Source: Letharia columbiana
Lineage: Eukaryota > Ascomycota > Lecanoromycetes > Lecanorales > Parmeliaceae
DNA length: 64,000 bases
NCBI RefSeq assembly: GCF_014066305.1
Contig: NW_023501082.1
Location: 1-64,000 of the forward strand
Direction: 5' to 3'
The notes under the pieces are model-generated. The model was not told the origin of the DNA and did no database searches. It saw only the letters and a list, made by a program, of their open reading frames with translations. The position numbers and the translations under genes were made by a program. Positions 22,871 to 34,969 of the stretch are shown one piece after another; the first letter of the stretch is position 1; every line of letters starts with the position of its first letter.

Positions 22871-23817
22871 GATGCACCGATGATGGCTTCAAGTTGCTAA
22901 GAATAAACACGATGGCTACCAAGCAAAGAAGGGATCTCGACGAAGTGCAATGGTCTCAAATTGAAGACCGTTGTGGGAGTCGAGGTCCTCGTATTTATAT
23001 TAAAGATGAAGCTGCTTGTTTTCCAGGGGGAAAGTATATGTGACTCATAACAGTCGGAAGGTGCTTCCTGCGGGGTCTTTCTTGCTAGTATAGCTCGCTT
23101 AGCTGGATCCTTGAGGAATCCTTCGGATCCTTCCTCCATAGAATCTACATCCTTCTTCTACCCACACGAGCTGATCCTTGCTACCTTGTTCTTTATAACT
23201 GTGGTGTGGTGGAAAGATGTTTATTAATCTATGTGATAGGCGCGCTAAGGCCTAATGGTACTAGTGGCCCTATGTAAAGGATTCTCCGTAACAGTATGAC
23301 TCTTCTCCGCACTCGGATATGCTCGTGGTTTACACAACGTGCATTAATTCATGGGTAACACGGAGCCAGCACAGCTATTGATATCTCCAGGCTCGCCACA
23401 AGATCTCATCCCGCTCCTTCTTGTCAATCATTTCAATCAACTCAACTCAATTAATTATTGCGAAGAAGAGCCAGAGGTCTCCAATAATGCGGCCCTCACG
23501 TCCACCGGAGGGATCTCCCGCTTTAGCGTTGATGATTGCGTCATCACGCTCTGCCAAGGCCTCCTTATCGATAAAGTAGTGTGAGTAATCTTAGTCAGGA
23601 ACATGCCGGCAAAGCCGCTTCCAACTTTCCACGCGAGCGGGGCCTAGATGTCCCAGATTCCCAGCCTCGCCATTATTATTATTTCTCCGAGCTGCACCAA
23701 CATTATTCTTGCGCCCCAGACATCTGCTCTCTCTCTCTATCTATCTCTCTCTACGCATCTCAATCCATTCCCATCCAACTCCTCCTACTGCCCAAATTTG
23801 CCAATTGACCATTCACA
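22871..23817. other. Divergent intergenic region
   Basis: Lies between the divergent starts at 22870 (minus) and 23818 (plus). It includes AT-rich stretches and a CTCTCTCTATCTATCTCTCT run at about 23730-23750 within the likely leader of the next gene. No regulatory site could be assigned. Confidence 0.5.
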
Positions 23818-24586
23818 ATGGCACGAGCCTACCAAGAAGCCCACATCATGGACACCCTGACCGCCAGCGTCAAAGATCTCCAGACCAAAACCGCGGAGCT
23901 CGCCAAAGCAAAGGGATACCATGAGGAAAGGATCAAGAACCTGACCACCGCCAACGCGGAGCTTCAAAAGAAATACGACGCGCTCGAGGTCAGGATGAAA
24001 GCGAAGTATGCGCCCTCCCTCCATCCCTTCGCGCCTCGCGCCATCATCTCGCAACAATCTCCCCGTTCCCTCCCTCCCTCCCTTCCACACAGCCTAACAA
24101 GTCCCCACACCGACTGACCCATCCCAGCGAGCACAACACCACCGCCCGCATCCTCAACACGCACCTCTCCCTCTCCTCCCTCCCCAACAAAAACAACATC
24201 CCCCTCACCCCGCTCCACGACCTCTCCACCAACCGCCCCCTCCGCAACTTCCCCAAACACGAAAAGGACATCAAGACCATGGGCTCCACCGACGTGATCC
24301 AAGCCCTGCAAGCGCTCGACGTGCCCTCCCTGGGCCTGACGCCGGGCGAGAAGAAGGCGAAGTTGCGGGGGAAGTCGGGCTGGCGAAGGAGGATGCGGGG
24401 GGTGGTGCGAAGGAGGTGGATAACAATGATGAGAAGAAGAAGACGCCGAGTCCGGCGGATAAGGCGAGGACGAATACGGAGAATGCGAAGAAGGCGGCTG
24501 AGGTGCGGAGGAAGGTGTTGGAGGCGAAGCAGAAGAAGGCGGAGGCGGAGGCGGAGAAGGGAGGAGGGGAGGCGGGGAAGAAGTGA
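23818..24586 (+). CDS. Small coiled-coil protein with one apparent frameshift
   Basis: Exon 1 (23818-24005) encodes MARAYQEAHIMDTLTASVKD followed by a heptad-rich helix ending near YDALEVRMKA. A 122-bp intron (24006-24127) with GTATGC and CCCAG keeps phase. Exon 2 continues with HLSLSSLPNKNNIPLTPLHD and QALQALDVPSLGLTPGEKKA. At a run of five Gs (24367-24371) the sensible reading moves to another frame, continuing as Lys/Glu/Ala-rich sequence with ENAKKAAEVRRKVLEAKQKK and ending at TGA 24584-24586. Without that shift the frame turns into an arginine-rich artefact. One missing G, real or a consensus error, would explain this. No domain is recognised. Confidence 0.6.
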
Positions 24587-25380
24587 GGTGAGATGAATGG
24601 TTTGAAGGGGAGGGGAGGGGAGACGGTGCTGTTTGGTATTTTGGAGTGGTAATGTGATGGGTTGGGTAAGGAAAGGACACCCACGTCGACGATTGTATGA
24701 ATGTTTGGAGTAGAGAAGAGAGAGACATATATACCCGGGATGTGTGAGTAGGATTGGGAAAAGTTGGATAGAATATACGACTTTGGACTCGTCTTATCTA
24801 ATATAGTGTACTTATCATCTCCAAACCGGACACGAGCCATGGAAATACCATTCCACCCTTTCTTCCTATCCCTGCTTGTGAACGGAACTACGAGCACTCG
24901 CGAACATACCCATCAAGCACAGCACATTCGAAGCAAGCAAGCAAGTCTTCTTCATTCCATGTACGATCTATCTATCCATCCATCCATCCATGCAAGCATG
25001 GAAGATACCAGAGACGGAAAAAAGCCAATGATGCTATCTATCCAGTCGGATGGAAAGGGGAAAAATAGGCTGCGATCGAGCGCCCATCCCTCCGCGGGAT
25101 AGGGATCCGGATCCAGTCTCACCGCGATGACGGAACGATCCACTACATAGCGCTGTCATGGGGAAATCATCCGTCCGTCCATCCATCTCATCCGCCGTCC
25201 ATACCTAGCCCGCCCGTAGAAAAAGAAAAGAGGGAGAAAAAAAACGAGAAACGTGAACGTTCGCTTCATCCTTCCAGACCCTTCCACCCGAATCACATCC
25301 ATCCATCCTTTCCCATAACCCCGCACCCGCGGTATGAGAAACTTCCCTCGGAGTGGGGACGACTCCGGAGTGCGAACCTC
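24587..25380. other. Intergenic between convergent genes; short CATC repeats
   Basis: Contains CTATC/CATC repeats at about 24967-24992 and GTCCATCC-type repeats at about 25170-25200. No gene recognised. Confidence 0.6.
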
Positions 25381-27084
25381 CTACGCGTCGTCGCCCTCTC
25401 CCGTATCCTCCTCTTTGATAGCGTCGTTCTCCTCGGCTCCAGTGGCAGCGGCGCCATTGACCGGATTGATGGTGGCTTTGCCGGCGGCCTCGAGCTCCTT
25501 GAAGGTTTTGTGGAGGAAGGCACTGGGGTATTTGTCGGTGCCGCGACGTTCCATGTTGGCGGCGACGTTGGCCCAGAAGCCGGTGTTGTAGGCGTCTTCG
25601 ATTTCCTTCTTGGCGAGGAGGAGGTGCTGGTCCTGTTGGTTGAACGGGTGGTTAGCTGGGTTGAGGTGGGGAATGGGCAGGAAGGGGTAAACTGGAGGTG
25701 AACGTACGTCGCCTTCCTTCATGCGCATCATGTTCACCTTGATGCGATTGTAGCGGTTCGGGAGCGTGCTGGCAACATTGTTAGTCAAGTTTAGTACCAT
25801 GTTGTTGGCAGAGCATACCTGGAAGCCGTGTCCTGTCCGGTCGCCTCCTTCCATGCGGCACGGATCTCGGCCCATCCCTCGCCCTTCTCCTTCATCGTGA
25901 CCATCATCCTATCAGCATGGTCGGCATTGTCCCAGGAGCTCGGGATGCCGCGAGGAGCTGCAAGTTCTTTCTTGGGGGCCTGACGCTTGCGAGGCGTGTT
26001 GTGGACAGTAGTTGCATTAGATTCGCCATTGCCCTTGATGGGGGACAGAGATTTGTCAGTGGTCTCGGCAGATTCGTTGTCGATCTTGGCATCATTATCG
26101 GCCTTGGTGGCTTTGCCTTTAGCAGTCACGCGCTTTCCTTTCTTAGGAGTGACCGGCTCAGGGCCCTCAGTCTCTTCAGTCGTCTCTCCATCCACAGTCT
26201 CGACTTTAGGATCAGCCGCACTCTTCTTCTTTGGTGAAGCACGCTTCTTGGAAGAGGGAGTGATAGGATCAGAGGCTTCTCCGTTGATGTTGGTTTCGGC
26301 ATTGGTAGCAGCAGTCGCTTTCTTGGTAGGAGAGCGCTTCTTGGTTGGCTGAGCGGAGTCGTCGTTGGCCGAAGCGGCAGCACCACGCTTCTTGGGTGTC
26401 TTAGGAGCAGGTTTGGTGTCGTCCATGTTGGTGCCCATGTTCGCCTTGGCTGATTAGCCAGAGGTCTTTGGTAGTAAAATGGCGTCGGCATAGAAATGCA
26501 GATGAAAGGCTTGAGCAAGTGAGGAATAAGAAGGCTTAAGTGTCTAAACAAGATATTTTCGAATTTGGCAGATCTTGAGTAGTAAAGGGAAATATGATGT
26601 GAGAGCAGCCAGGGAGCCCTCGAATCTCGCAGCCCTTGGAGAAAGCAAGTGACGAGCTGGAGCTTCCTCGAAGCTTGTAGACCTTACGTGGCTTGCGATA
26701 GGTTGAATGGTGTGCAGGTGTAGAGAAAATCATTGCGGCAACGCGTGAGAAGAGAGGGATAAGAGGAATGAGTGAGAGCAAAGAAGTCGGAGCGAAGTCG
26801 TCTGTAGTACAAAGTCCTGATGCCTTGAGGTAAAGACAGGAAGTGTGAGGTGGGGCATGAAGGTGTTGACTCACTTCATCAGCCTGGAGCTCATCACCAT
26901 TGCTGCTGACCTTGACCAGGGTACCGGCAGTAGCGTTGAGGGGGGTGAATTCAGCGCCATGAGAGTACTCGTGAGTTCCAAGGCCCGGTCCGCCGTTGGC
27001 CTCAGCCATGGTAGCTTTAGTTCCGTTGTTGTAGGAAATCTCACCGAGGAGCTCGCGATCGACTTCGCTCAGTGGGCTCGACAT
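25381..27084 (-). CDS. Lysine-rich protein with a C-terminal Myb/SANT-like helical region
   Basis: Four exons: 27084-26875, 26444-25819, 25768-25708 and 25632-25381; 382 aa, all in phase. Exon 2 is rich in TPKK/SPKK-type basic motifs (KTPKKRG, KKRSPTKK, SPIKG), seen in chromatin proteins that bind the DNA minor groove. The C-terminal third (GEGWAEIRAAWKEATGQ, then TLPNRYNRIKVNMMRM and a third helix) has the tryptophan spacing of a Myb/SANT-like domain. The 430-bp first intron (GTGAGT...CCAAG) is the least certain part; the first exon could be a separate transcript, with translation starting at 26438. A nuclear, chromatin-associated role is inference. Confidence 0.7.
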
Positions 27085-30000
27085 GTTGCTAATGGAGTGC
27101 TAATGTTGCTGTAATGTATGTAGATGATGATAGTACGGTAGAGAGGGGAGTGTAAATGATGGAAGATGGAAGGTGGAAAGTTGAAAGTGGAAAGTGGAAG
27201 ATGAGAGTTGGAGGAATGAAAAGGAAGGAAGCGAGGCCAAAAGATTCACGGTGATCTTGGTCTCCAGGGGAGGTGATCACAACAATGTGAATTATTGGGC
27301 CGCGACCTTTATCAATGAGTCCGCCTCGACTTCATCAATGAGTGGTGGTGATCCTATTGTAGCATCCGAAGCAGAGACTCTTGAAACAACAGTTGCAATA
27401 GCGTTCATGCTTCAATGGTGACTGTTGACCCAAAGTATGCCAAGTATTGAGCAACTGAGCCACTGGTTTGAACAAAGATTTGCAGACGGATGTTACTGCA
27501 GCTTTATTCCTCCAGAACATCTCCACTCTCACATGCTGCATGTGAGGTGTGCAAATGATATGGCGTCGTGCCGGCTTTTGAAAGCCAGAGTCATGTTGCG
27601 CAAGTAAGCTGCTGCTGCTGTGCAACCTCGTAGAGCAGCTCTCTCATACTGCAAGAGAAGCCCAAGGCGTGTTGAGGTCGGGTAGATTGAACGCACTTCC
27701 ACCAATCCCCGGCTACTCCTCTGCCTTTCAAGAGATGGGCTTCTCAGCATCAGAATAACACCATGGAGATATCATTACGAAACAGCCAAAGCATCTGAGT
27801 GAGTGTGGCATCGATTGGAGCAGATAGGGCACCGAATTCCTCAAGCTCAGAGTTGGGAGACGATATTATTCTCCGCTCTATGTATTGTTGCTACATTGCT
27901 CTCGATTGCAAAGGCTCTTCTCATGGCTCGAGTCTCTTCCTTTCGATAGCGCCGATATCCCAGGATTTCTGCGGTCTACTCTGATCCGTACCTGAACAGG
28001 TGGCCAGCTCCAATTCACACATGGCTATGATCAATTGCATACGCTGAGGCTGCTGCGGGTACCATGGCATGTGTTGAGAAGGGAGGTGGTCAAAGGAGCC
28101 AGAAAAGGCTGGCGCCGGAAGCCGGGGGCCGAGGCACCAATCAGGATTGAGGGGAAGCGGAGAACATCTTCTTTCCATCTTCGTTCTCTCTTGAGACACG
28201 AGACACTCAAGCTGCTGGTCCTGAGCATGTAGCCCATTCGCGCAAAATATTCAAGCAATCAGGGAGGCAACACGACCCAAATCCTGCCTCCATCCGCTCA
28301 GTCACGACTCTCGTGAGTTCAGTCGGCTCGGATCGACGAACCCCTTCCTCTAGCACCAGAACGACAGCATCAAGAGGGTATAAAGAGGATCATGCCAGGG
28401 CTGGGCCCACCGAGAAGATACAGGGTTGGAGCTGCGCAGTCTGCAAGATAATGGAAGCATTCGAGAGGAGCGAGGAGATGGAATGCAGCTGCTGGCATCG
28501 TCCAAGGTATACCGGCCTACACGCAGAGAGATGCAAGGCCGATCGGCCAACCAGCGTCGACGCATCAGACGTCCTCTTCTTGTCTGCCAGGATCTAAATA
28601 TATATATATGAGCCAACTGGACCGAAGGAATGGGATGTGTCCCTCCAGTTTGCGCGAGGGACGTTTCGGTCCGAGATAGCCTGGCACGGTACCCGTGGTC
28701 GTTTTCTCTGCAGAGCTTATGTTCGACTAAAACAAACGCCCGAAAGATTCTGCTATACAGGATGGGCGCACCGTGTGACCGGCGTTTGGACATCATATTA
28801 ATGAAGGTTCCGCATGATCCTTTCCAGCATCGTCGTATTCACCAAGCATGGAGGGTTGTACTGAGTATCTTGAAAGAGACCTTGAGGGGGAACGGCCAAC
28901 GCTTCTGTGCTGGCTGAGCATGATCTCGACGTAAACGTTCCATGTGATGGTTATGGAGAGCTCTGAAGGAACCCATTACGGCAAGAGCCAAGGGTGTATC
29001 GGTAGCCATACCCTGTCCCAGCGCGGACGTTCCTCCCAACGTTCATGGCGAGCTTCGGCTTTCCGGAAGGGATCCATGGATGGTTCGCGAGTATCATCCG
29101 GATAAACGATGCTGGTCATCTCGGCTTCTTATAGCTTTCCAAGAGACCAAAGCCCCAGCTTCAGCTGTGCTCCGTTCTTGCCCAGCGTTCAGAAAGCGAT
29201 CGGCCGCATCCGGACATAGCATGGATGATCAAGGTCCCGCCCAATACGCAGCCCGGAGGCGTAAAGGTAATTTTCGTCGACCTGATGATCTATCCTGTAA
29301 GCAAGAAGGTCGAATCGTCCGACGCGTACCCAGAAGAGCAGTCCGGAGCTCTCCGTTCATTCTTGTGTAGTGCTAAAATATGCGCACTGCTGACCGTATT
29401 TTGCTTACTTAGCCTCCTGTGCTCATGTCTGCTGCAGGAGTAAAGTGAAACGTTGAAAAGGCCTTGCGGAGTCCTGGATCAAATCCACCCTATGACAAAT
29501 ATTACAAAAAGGTCAGGCGAAATCTCAGGCTTTCGAATCGTGCGAGTTCCCGTCCCCGACCAAGGTAGGGCCAGGCTCACGCCTAGTCCTCGTCAGGTCC
29601 TCTACCTGACGAGGCTTTTGTGATGGCCGCATCATAGCTGGCTTTTGCTGCTGCCTTTGTCTTTCGTATATATTTTTGATGTGTAACCTTGGCGATGATC
29701 GAACACGAGCTTTGATGATGGTGAAATATAGGTAGCTGTCCCATGCTGGCTCCTCATTTGTTCATGGCTTTTGACGAAGCCGAGCCGTTTCCCTTTTCAC
29801 TATGGAAATCGTTCCAATAACATATCTGGACACGTCAACCTCCAAGCTCTCAGAGACAAAGCTGGCATGTGGAGCGGGCAGAGTTGTGAAAAGCCTTCAC
29901 AGGCTACGGTAACTGTGTTTGACTAATTTTCACACACGATATGTATATAATCTCATCCCCAGCCGTGACTTTTCTGTCTAGCTTTTCTACTCGTCTATTC

Positions 30001-32093
30001 AAGTTATAGCGGAAGCTTCCTCTTTTGTGATGTCCGTATCGTTTAGTGCTGTTTGTTAGTCAGCCAGCATTGTTGAGTTCTGTGTTAGGAGTCAGTGTTG
30101 ACGTGACGTGCAGCGGCCGCATTAGGTGTGGAGACGGAAAGTTTAGGGATAGGAGAGAGCTACCTACCTATCTATCTATCTATCTATCTATCGATCTTAC
30201 TTACTACGAAAGCACATTTATAGCTTGATGGATCTGCTTATAGTGCTACTGTAACTCTGGATCTCAGTCATTGACTTGGCTATCTAAGGAATCTCTTGCA
30301 ATCCAAACCTAACTCGCTCAAGGCCCGGCAAGTGTTGATATAAATCTGTTACATTGCCCTCTCTCCACAAGAGAAACCTCTACCACACTACATCACAACA
30401 CAGAGCATCCACATCACGGACCTAGCGCATCCGAAAGTCCTCTGTTGCATAGCGTATCGGGTCTCAGAAATCATGTCATGCATGTCGGCTCCAGCATCGG
30501 AGGATACGGAGCCTTTTGTGGATGGTGGGTCGCATCGGGGTGTCACATTGCGTGCATACGACCGAAGCAAAAACCATGCACATACGGCACGGCCCATACA
30601 GGCGACAAACCCGTACAAGCGATGATACGAACTAAGTATTGTCTGATGCGCAAAATGCCAGCAAGAATTTACAGTAAACCGTCCGTTAGGTCTGGTTCCC
30701 CCCCCCACATTCGATCCCCGGCACGCCTTTGAAGACCCTACTGCGACGATGCTGAGCCCCCTTCTCATAGCCGGTATACACCTTTTGAGATCCCTGCATT
30801 GGAACATCGTTTCATGGTCCTCCGCAGACCGCAACTGGTTACGGAGGCTGACAGGATGGGCTCCGTGGTATGCTGCTGCTGGCTGGATCTTTTCCTTTCG
30901 GATCTTTTTTGCGGCTTCGGTCTTGGACTGAGGAGTCGGAGATCGGTAGCCCTGGGGTCAGCTAGTGAGTACGACGGGTGAGCTAGGCTGAATCCGCGCG
31001 TATGTTCTAGTGCCTGAGCCACGCGCGTGTACGTAACGGACTTTTGCTGCCTGCGAGGCTGAGTGGACGCTAGAGGGTGGGAAGTAATGCTGATTCAGTC
31101 GCCCTTTCTCTCGTTGCAGGCTGTGTGGTTGATGCTACCATGATGGGTAGGCGGTCCAGCGCGGTGGCAGGGAAGTGCGGAGGGTCGTGGTGGAGTTTCA
31201 GCGGTCGCAGACGATGACTCATGAGTTGCTGGCGGGAACTCAAAATGTTGGGATTACGCCAGGCTGCAGCCGTGGTCGTGGTTGTTCTTGGGTGCTGGTA
31301 TCGTCAGATTCCATTCCCTGGAATACGAGCTGGCTACGTGTGCTTGCTTGCTCATCGCAGCACCTCAGTTTGGTAGAGGACTTTTATTATTCGAGCAGTA
31401 GCACCATGAACTCAGGCTCCGTACTTCTTCAGTAAAAGCAGGCAAGCTTCAAAGGCGGAGTCTCGGATTTGGGGTCTAATGCAACGTCTAGGACGATCAG
31501 GGACGTGCATTTAGCTTAGTGTCTCCTGACCACGGATCGCGCAGCTTCGGCACTAATGGTCGTGCAGACTGAGCCCATCTTAAAGGTTATTCTGGTGCTG
31601 GCAACCTCAGTCATCGATTGCGAAGGGAGTTTCTTGCTGTTAGCGTGCAAGTCCAAGGTTGATGCGCCCCAAAACTCAGAGGTCGCTCGAGGAGAGAGCA
31701 AGGCGCAGCACCATTAGAACTAGGCTGCTGGCGAAGGCGGTCTTCACTAGCGTGCTCGTTCACTCTGCGACGTCTCCGTTTATCGAATGGATGGAGACTA
31801 GCCGAAATAGTGTGGAGCTCCCTAAAATAGTCCTAGATCAGTCGTCAACTTGAGCAACAGGCGAGAATACTCATCGGGATCAAGAAAGATATCTCGATGG
31901 ACTATCATGCTTCTATTCCTGCATGTCATCGGCAAGGCTGAAACGAATTGCTGTATCAAACATGTGGAAGGACTTGTTGACCTTGCTTGGTTAAAATCTA
32001 TCCTAGCGTAGCTGGGATTCGGCTAGAGATCCGCCTCCAGGCTCGAAATAACTCACGAAACCCAATCCTACGTGGTCTGTGCCATGATAGGAG
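27085..32093. other. Long stretch without a supported gene
   Basis: 5 kb in which every frame is short, overlapped by others and without recognisable domains or coherent splicing. Frames at 28313-28597, 28350-28796 (minus) and 29225-29443 were examined and not accepted. 29900-30240 is AT-rich with a TATC microsatellite. It may hold long non-coding transcripts or decayed genes. Confidence 0.55.
30164..30193. repeat. (TATC)n microsatellite
   Basis: CTACCTACC followed by about seven tandem TATC/CTAT units. Confidence 0.9.
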
Positions 32094-32516
32094 TTATATT
32101 TGATCTGATGCTACTAGTATAGGTTCCGTCGGTACATCCCCACCGCCAAGCCAAGTCTGAAAGTCAATCACAAGGCAACGGCCTCCATAGACCATACCTG
32201 GTGTAGTAGTACCAAGTATAACCACAACTTGAATGTTCCGTTGCGTCCAGCCATCAGCGCCGCAAGCCAATGGCCAATCGTTTGCTAGATCATGAGCTGA
32301 GCAATCTGATGACAACCATAGTTGTGGCTCAAGGCCATAAACAAAAGCACGACCAGCGCAGAAAACAAAATCGGAGCCCAAGGAGAATCGACCAATGGCC
32401 GCTATGTCTACCGGTACCGCGGAGATGAATCCCGGGACCAACTCCTGCAAAGCGTCAAGCGGTAAGGAAGTTCCCCGTTGCTGGGAAAGCGAGCTCTCAT
32501 TCTGCGTTTTCAGCAT
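32094..32516 (-). CDS. Possible small hypothetical protein
   Basis: ATG at 32516-32514 opens 140 codons. The peptide is of normal complexity, with segments such as LPLDALQELVPGFISAVPVD and a hydrophobic VVVILGTTTPGMVYGG. No domain is recognised, and no splice extension was needed. It lies in an otherwise empty region, so it could be a chance frame or a gene remnant. Confidence 0.3.
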   Translation of the reverse strand: MLKTQNESSLSQQRGTSLPLDALQELVPGFISAVPVDIAAIGRFSLGSDFVFCAGRAFVYGLEPQLWLSSDCSAHDLANDWPLACGADGWTQRNIQVVVILGTTTPGMVYGGRCLVIDFQTWLGGGDVPTEPILVASDQI

Positions 32517-34969
32517 TGTGACCGCAGGATGGCAGTCTGCGATTTTTCAAGAGTAGCAGAGTGGTATTTGTGCAGATATTTCGATGTTCGACGTTGGGAT
32601 CATATTTTTAACATGTAACCATGGGGGCGAATGTATGGGTGGAGGGGCGGAGCCAGCTTTCTATTCATAGTAAGAGTCTGCAAGATATGATATGCCTTAG
32701 AGGGTTACCTCGATCGATGGAAGACGGTCCGGGGTGACAAGGATGAAGGTGGGGGCCACCGAGACCTGAAACACAGAGCAAGGAAGCCTCATTGGTATGC
32801 TTGCTTTGACGAGGCTGAGCCGTTTTTTCCCCACTTTGAAGTCAGACTTGCGAGGGGCAACTGCCTTTTTGCAAAAGTGAATTGCAGGGAATCGTTCAGC
32901 AAGAATTGACAGCCCGTGCTGTAAGACGGAGCAGCCAATGCTCGACAAGAGAAGTGAGGCAATGCATACAATTCTTATGAGAATACACCTCCTTTTGCGG
33001 CCTAAGAGCCGTGATCATGGTAGCCCTTCAACAAAGATGGATGATCATGATCATCTTCATGATACGGCAGATGCTACAGACCGTTTTCTGTTTGTTCGTA
33101 AAATGTGACTTGTCACTTGTCACTTGTCAGTGTCCCGTCCAGAAATTTAAGGTTGCCAGCCAGACGATCCTGCCGCTAAAATTTCCACCCATCGTGCGCA
33201 TTTATTTTTAACTCCTAGGGGTTGCGCGCTAGTGTTTCTTCCTGCTCGGCATTGCTTCCCTCTAACTCCTCACCAGCTATCGGCCATCAACTAACCCAAC
33301 TTGACCAATCCATTCAACCAATCCTTTCGCTCCTCTCTGCAACTGATTAGAGTAAACTCGTGCGGTGCGGTCATGCCTTCCAAACTATCTCTGACACGAA
33401 AAGTAGCTCAAGAAAGGGATGTGCTGCTGTCTCGCCGTTCCAGCTGTTTCAGGCTGCTGGATGGACCACACTAAACTCATGGCCCTGCATTGAGCCTGTA
33501 GACCCAGATCTGTGGCCTGTAGGTCATGTTTATGGGGCGCGCATGTAGAGGTACAATTAGCCCAGCCCACAACAGTTAGCTCTTTGAAGCAGACTATCCA
33601 GCACTGGCCGTCTGTGCTCTTATCTTCTTGATATCATCATCGTACTTGTGACAGCTCCGCCACCGCGGCTTGCCCTGCCAATAGGCATTTCCTTCCTGCC
33701 GTTTGACATGCTGCCTGTAACGTCCAAGGCACCCCAATTGATGTGGAAGCAATGGGCTACCGACCTGCAAGCTCAGAGCCATACAGATACACTAGAACAC
33801 AACTGATTCTTGATCGATCTCTTCGCTCCCCCGCAATTCGTTTATGCAATGGAGCTAATCTCCGCTGACGGTATGAATTGGGGGTGATATATCCGCACGT
33901 TCCAAAATTTGCCCTCCACCCCTCTTGAAGTATCATGCCGTCCCAGAGAAAAAAAAATCCTCCGAATCTCTAAATGAACTCCATAGTCTCTAACAATCCA
34001 TTGGACGGAACAGTATGTTGAGCTTCGTGAATTGAATACAGTCCGTTTCGGCTTTTTTCAATGGAAAGACGACCAACGCTCTCAAGGGCATCACTCTCAA
34101 TCAAAAAGGTACCATACCCTTGCCTACATATCCTCTGCTTCCACCCATGCAGGCACGGAACTTCTGCTGAGTTTTCCACCGAGACAGATCTCTCAACTAA
34201 TTCAAATATTGGCCCGTGCAAATCCAGAAATTTGGCCCAAATCATCCATCACAATATCGTCCTTTATCCTCCAAGGTAAGCACTTCAACGCATGATGCAG
34301 CCAGGCGAAATCCTTCCAAATTTATCATGATTCTCATAGTCGACTTAGATCTACTAGCCTTGGGTTCCTTGTTCTCGTGTGAATCTGCTTCACATCGCCC
34401 GAGACTTTCGTCCCATTCGGTACTGGACTTCCCCATGCGAACACTATTCACGCTGGAATGAACCAACAAGATCTCAAATCAGATCTCTACATTTTAACAG
34501 CTTTATTAATGACCCGCTGCGAACACCCAGCATCTATTTCCGATCTCCAAAGTAAAAGGAACTGCTGCGCCCAATCTCCCACTCCCTTACATACAAGCGC
34601 CTCCTTTCCCAAGTCTCCTAGCACATTTCTCTCACCACGACTTCCTCCACATTTAACAACCCCAGCACCGTCAAGCTGGATTCCTTCACTTTCTCGGGGC
34701 TGGAAGTAAGTACACAGGTTCCAGTTTCGCTCCTCTATTCTTAGGACAGAAGGCCGAGTCAGACCGAGGAATGTTCTAAGCGAACCCTCCGAGTGCACCT
34801 TTGTCCGCGTCAACCTGGAACTTCATCTTCTGCATGCTAACCCTTTACCTTTCGTATACCTTTGAATGCTGCGATTCGCTGTTTGGGAAGGTAGCAGTCA
34901 GGAGCGAATAAGCAGTGACTAGACCTAAAGTGTTCGGTGGATCAACATGCTAATGATTTCAACTACAGC
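32517..34969. other. Non-coding region upstream of the Medusa-like gene
   Basis: 2.4 kb without a supported gene. 33240-33360 and 34560-34700 are pyrimidine-rich with CCAAC/ATCC motifs, like fungal promoters and leaders. A long regulatory leader for the downstream developmental regulator is plausible but not shown. Confidence 0.45.

Noticed and set aside
24279..24596. Arginine-rich C-terminus resembling a nucleic-acid-binding tail
   Set aside because: It arises from reading a Glu/Lys-rich coding sequence in the wrong frame after the G-run break.
28313..29443. Several 70-150 codon frames in the gene-poor region
   Set aside because: Overlapping on both strands, no motifs, no consistent splice signals.
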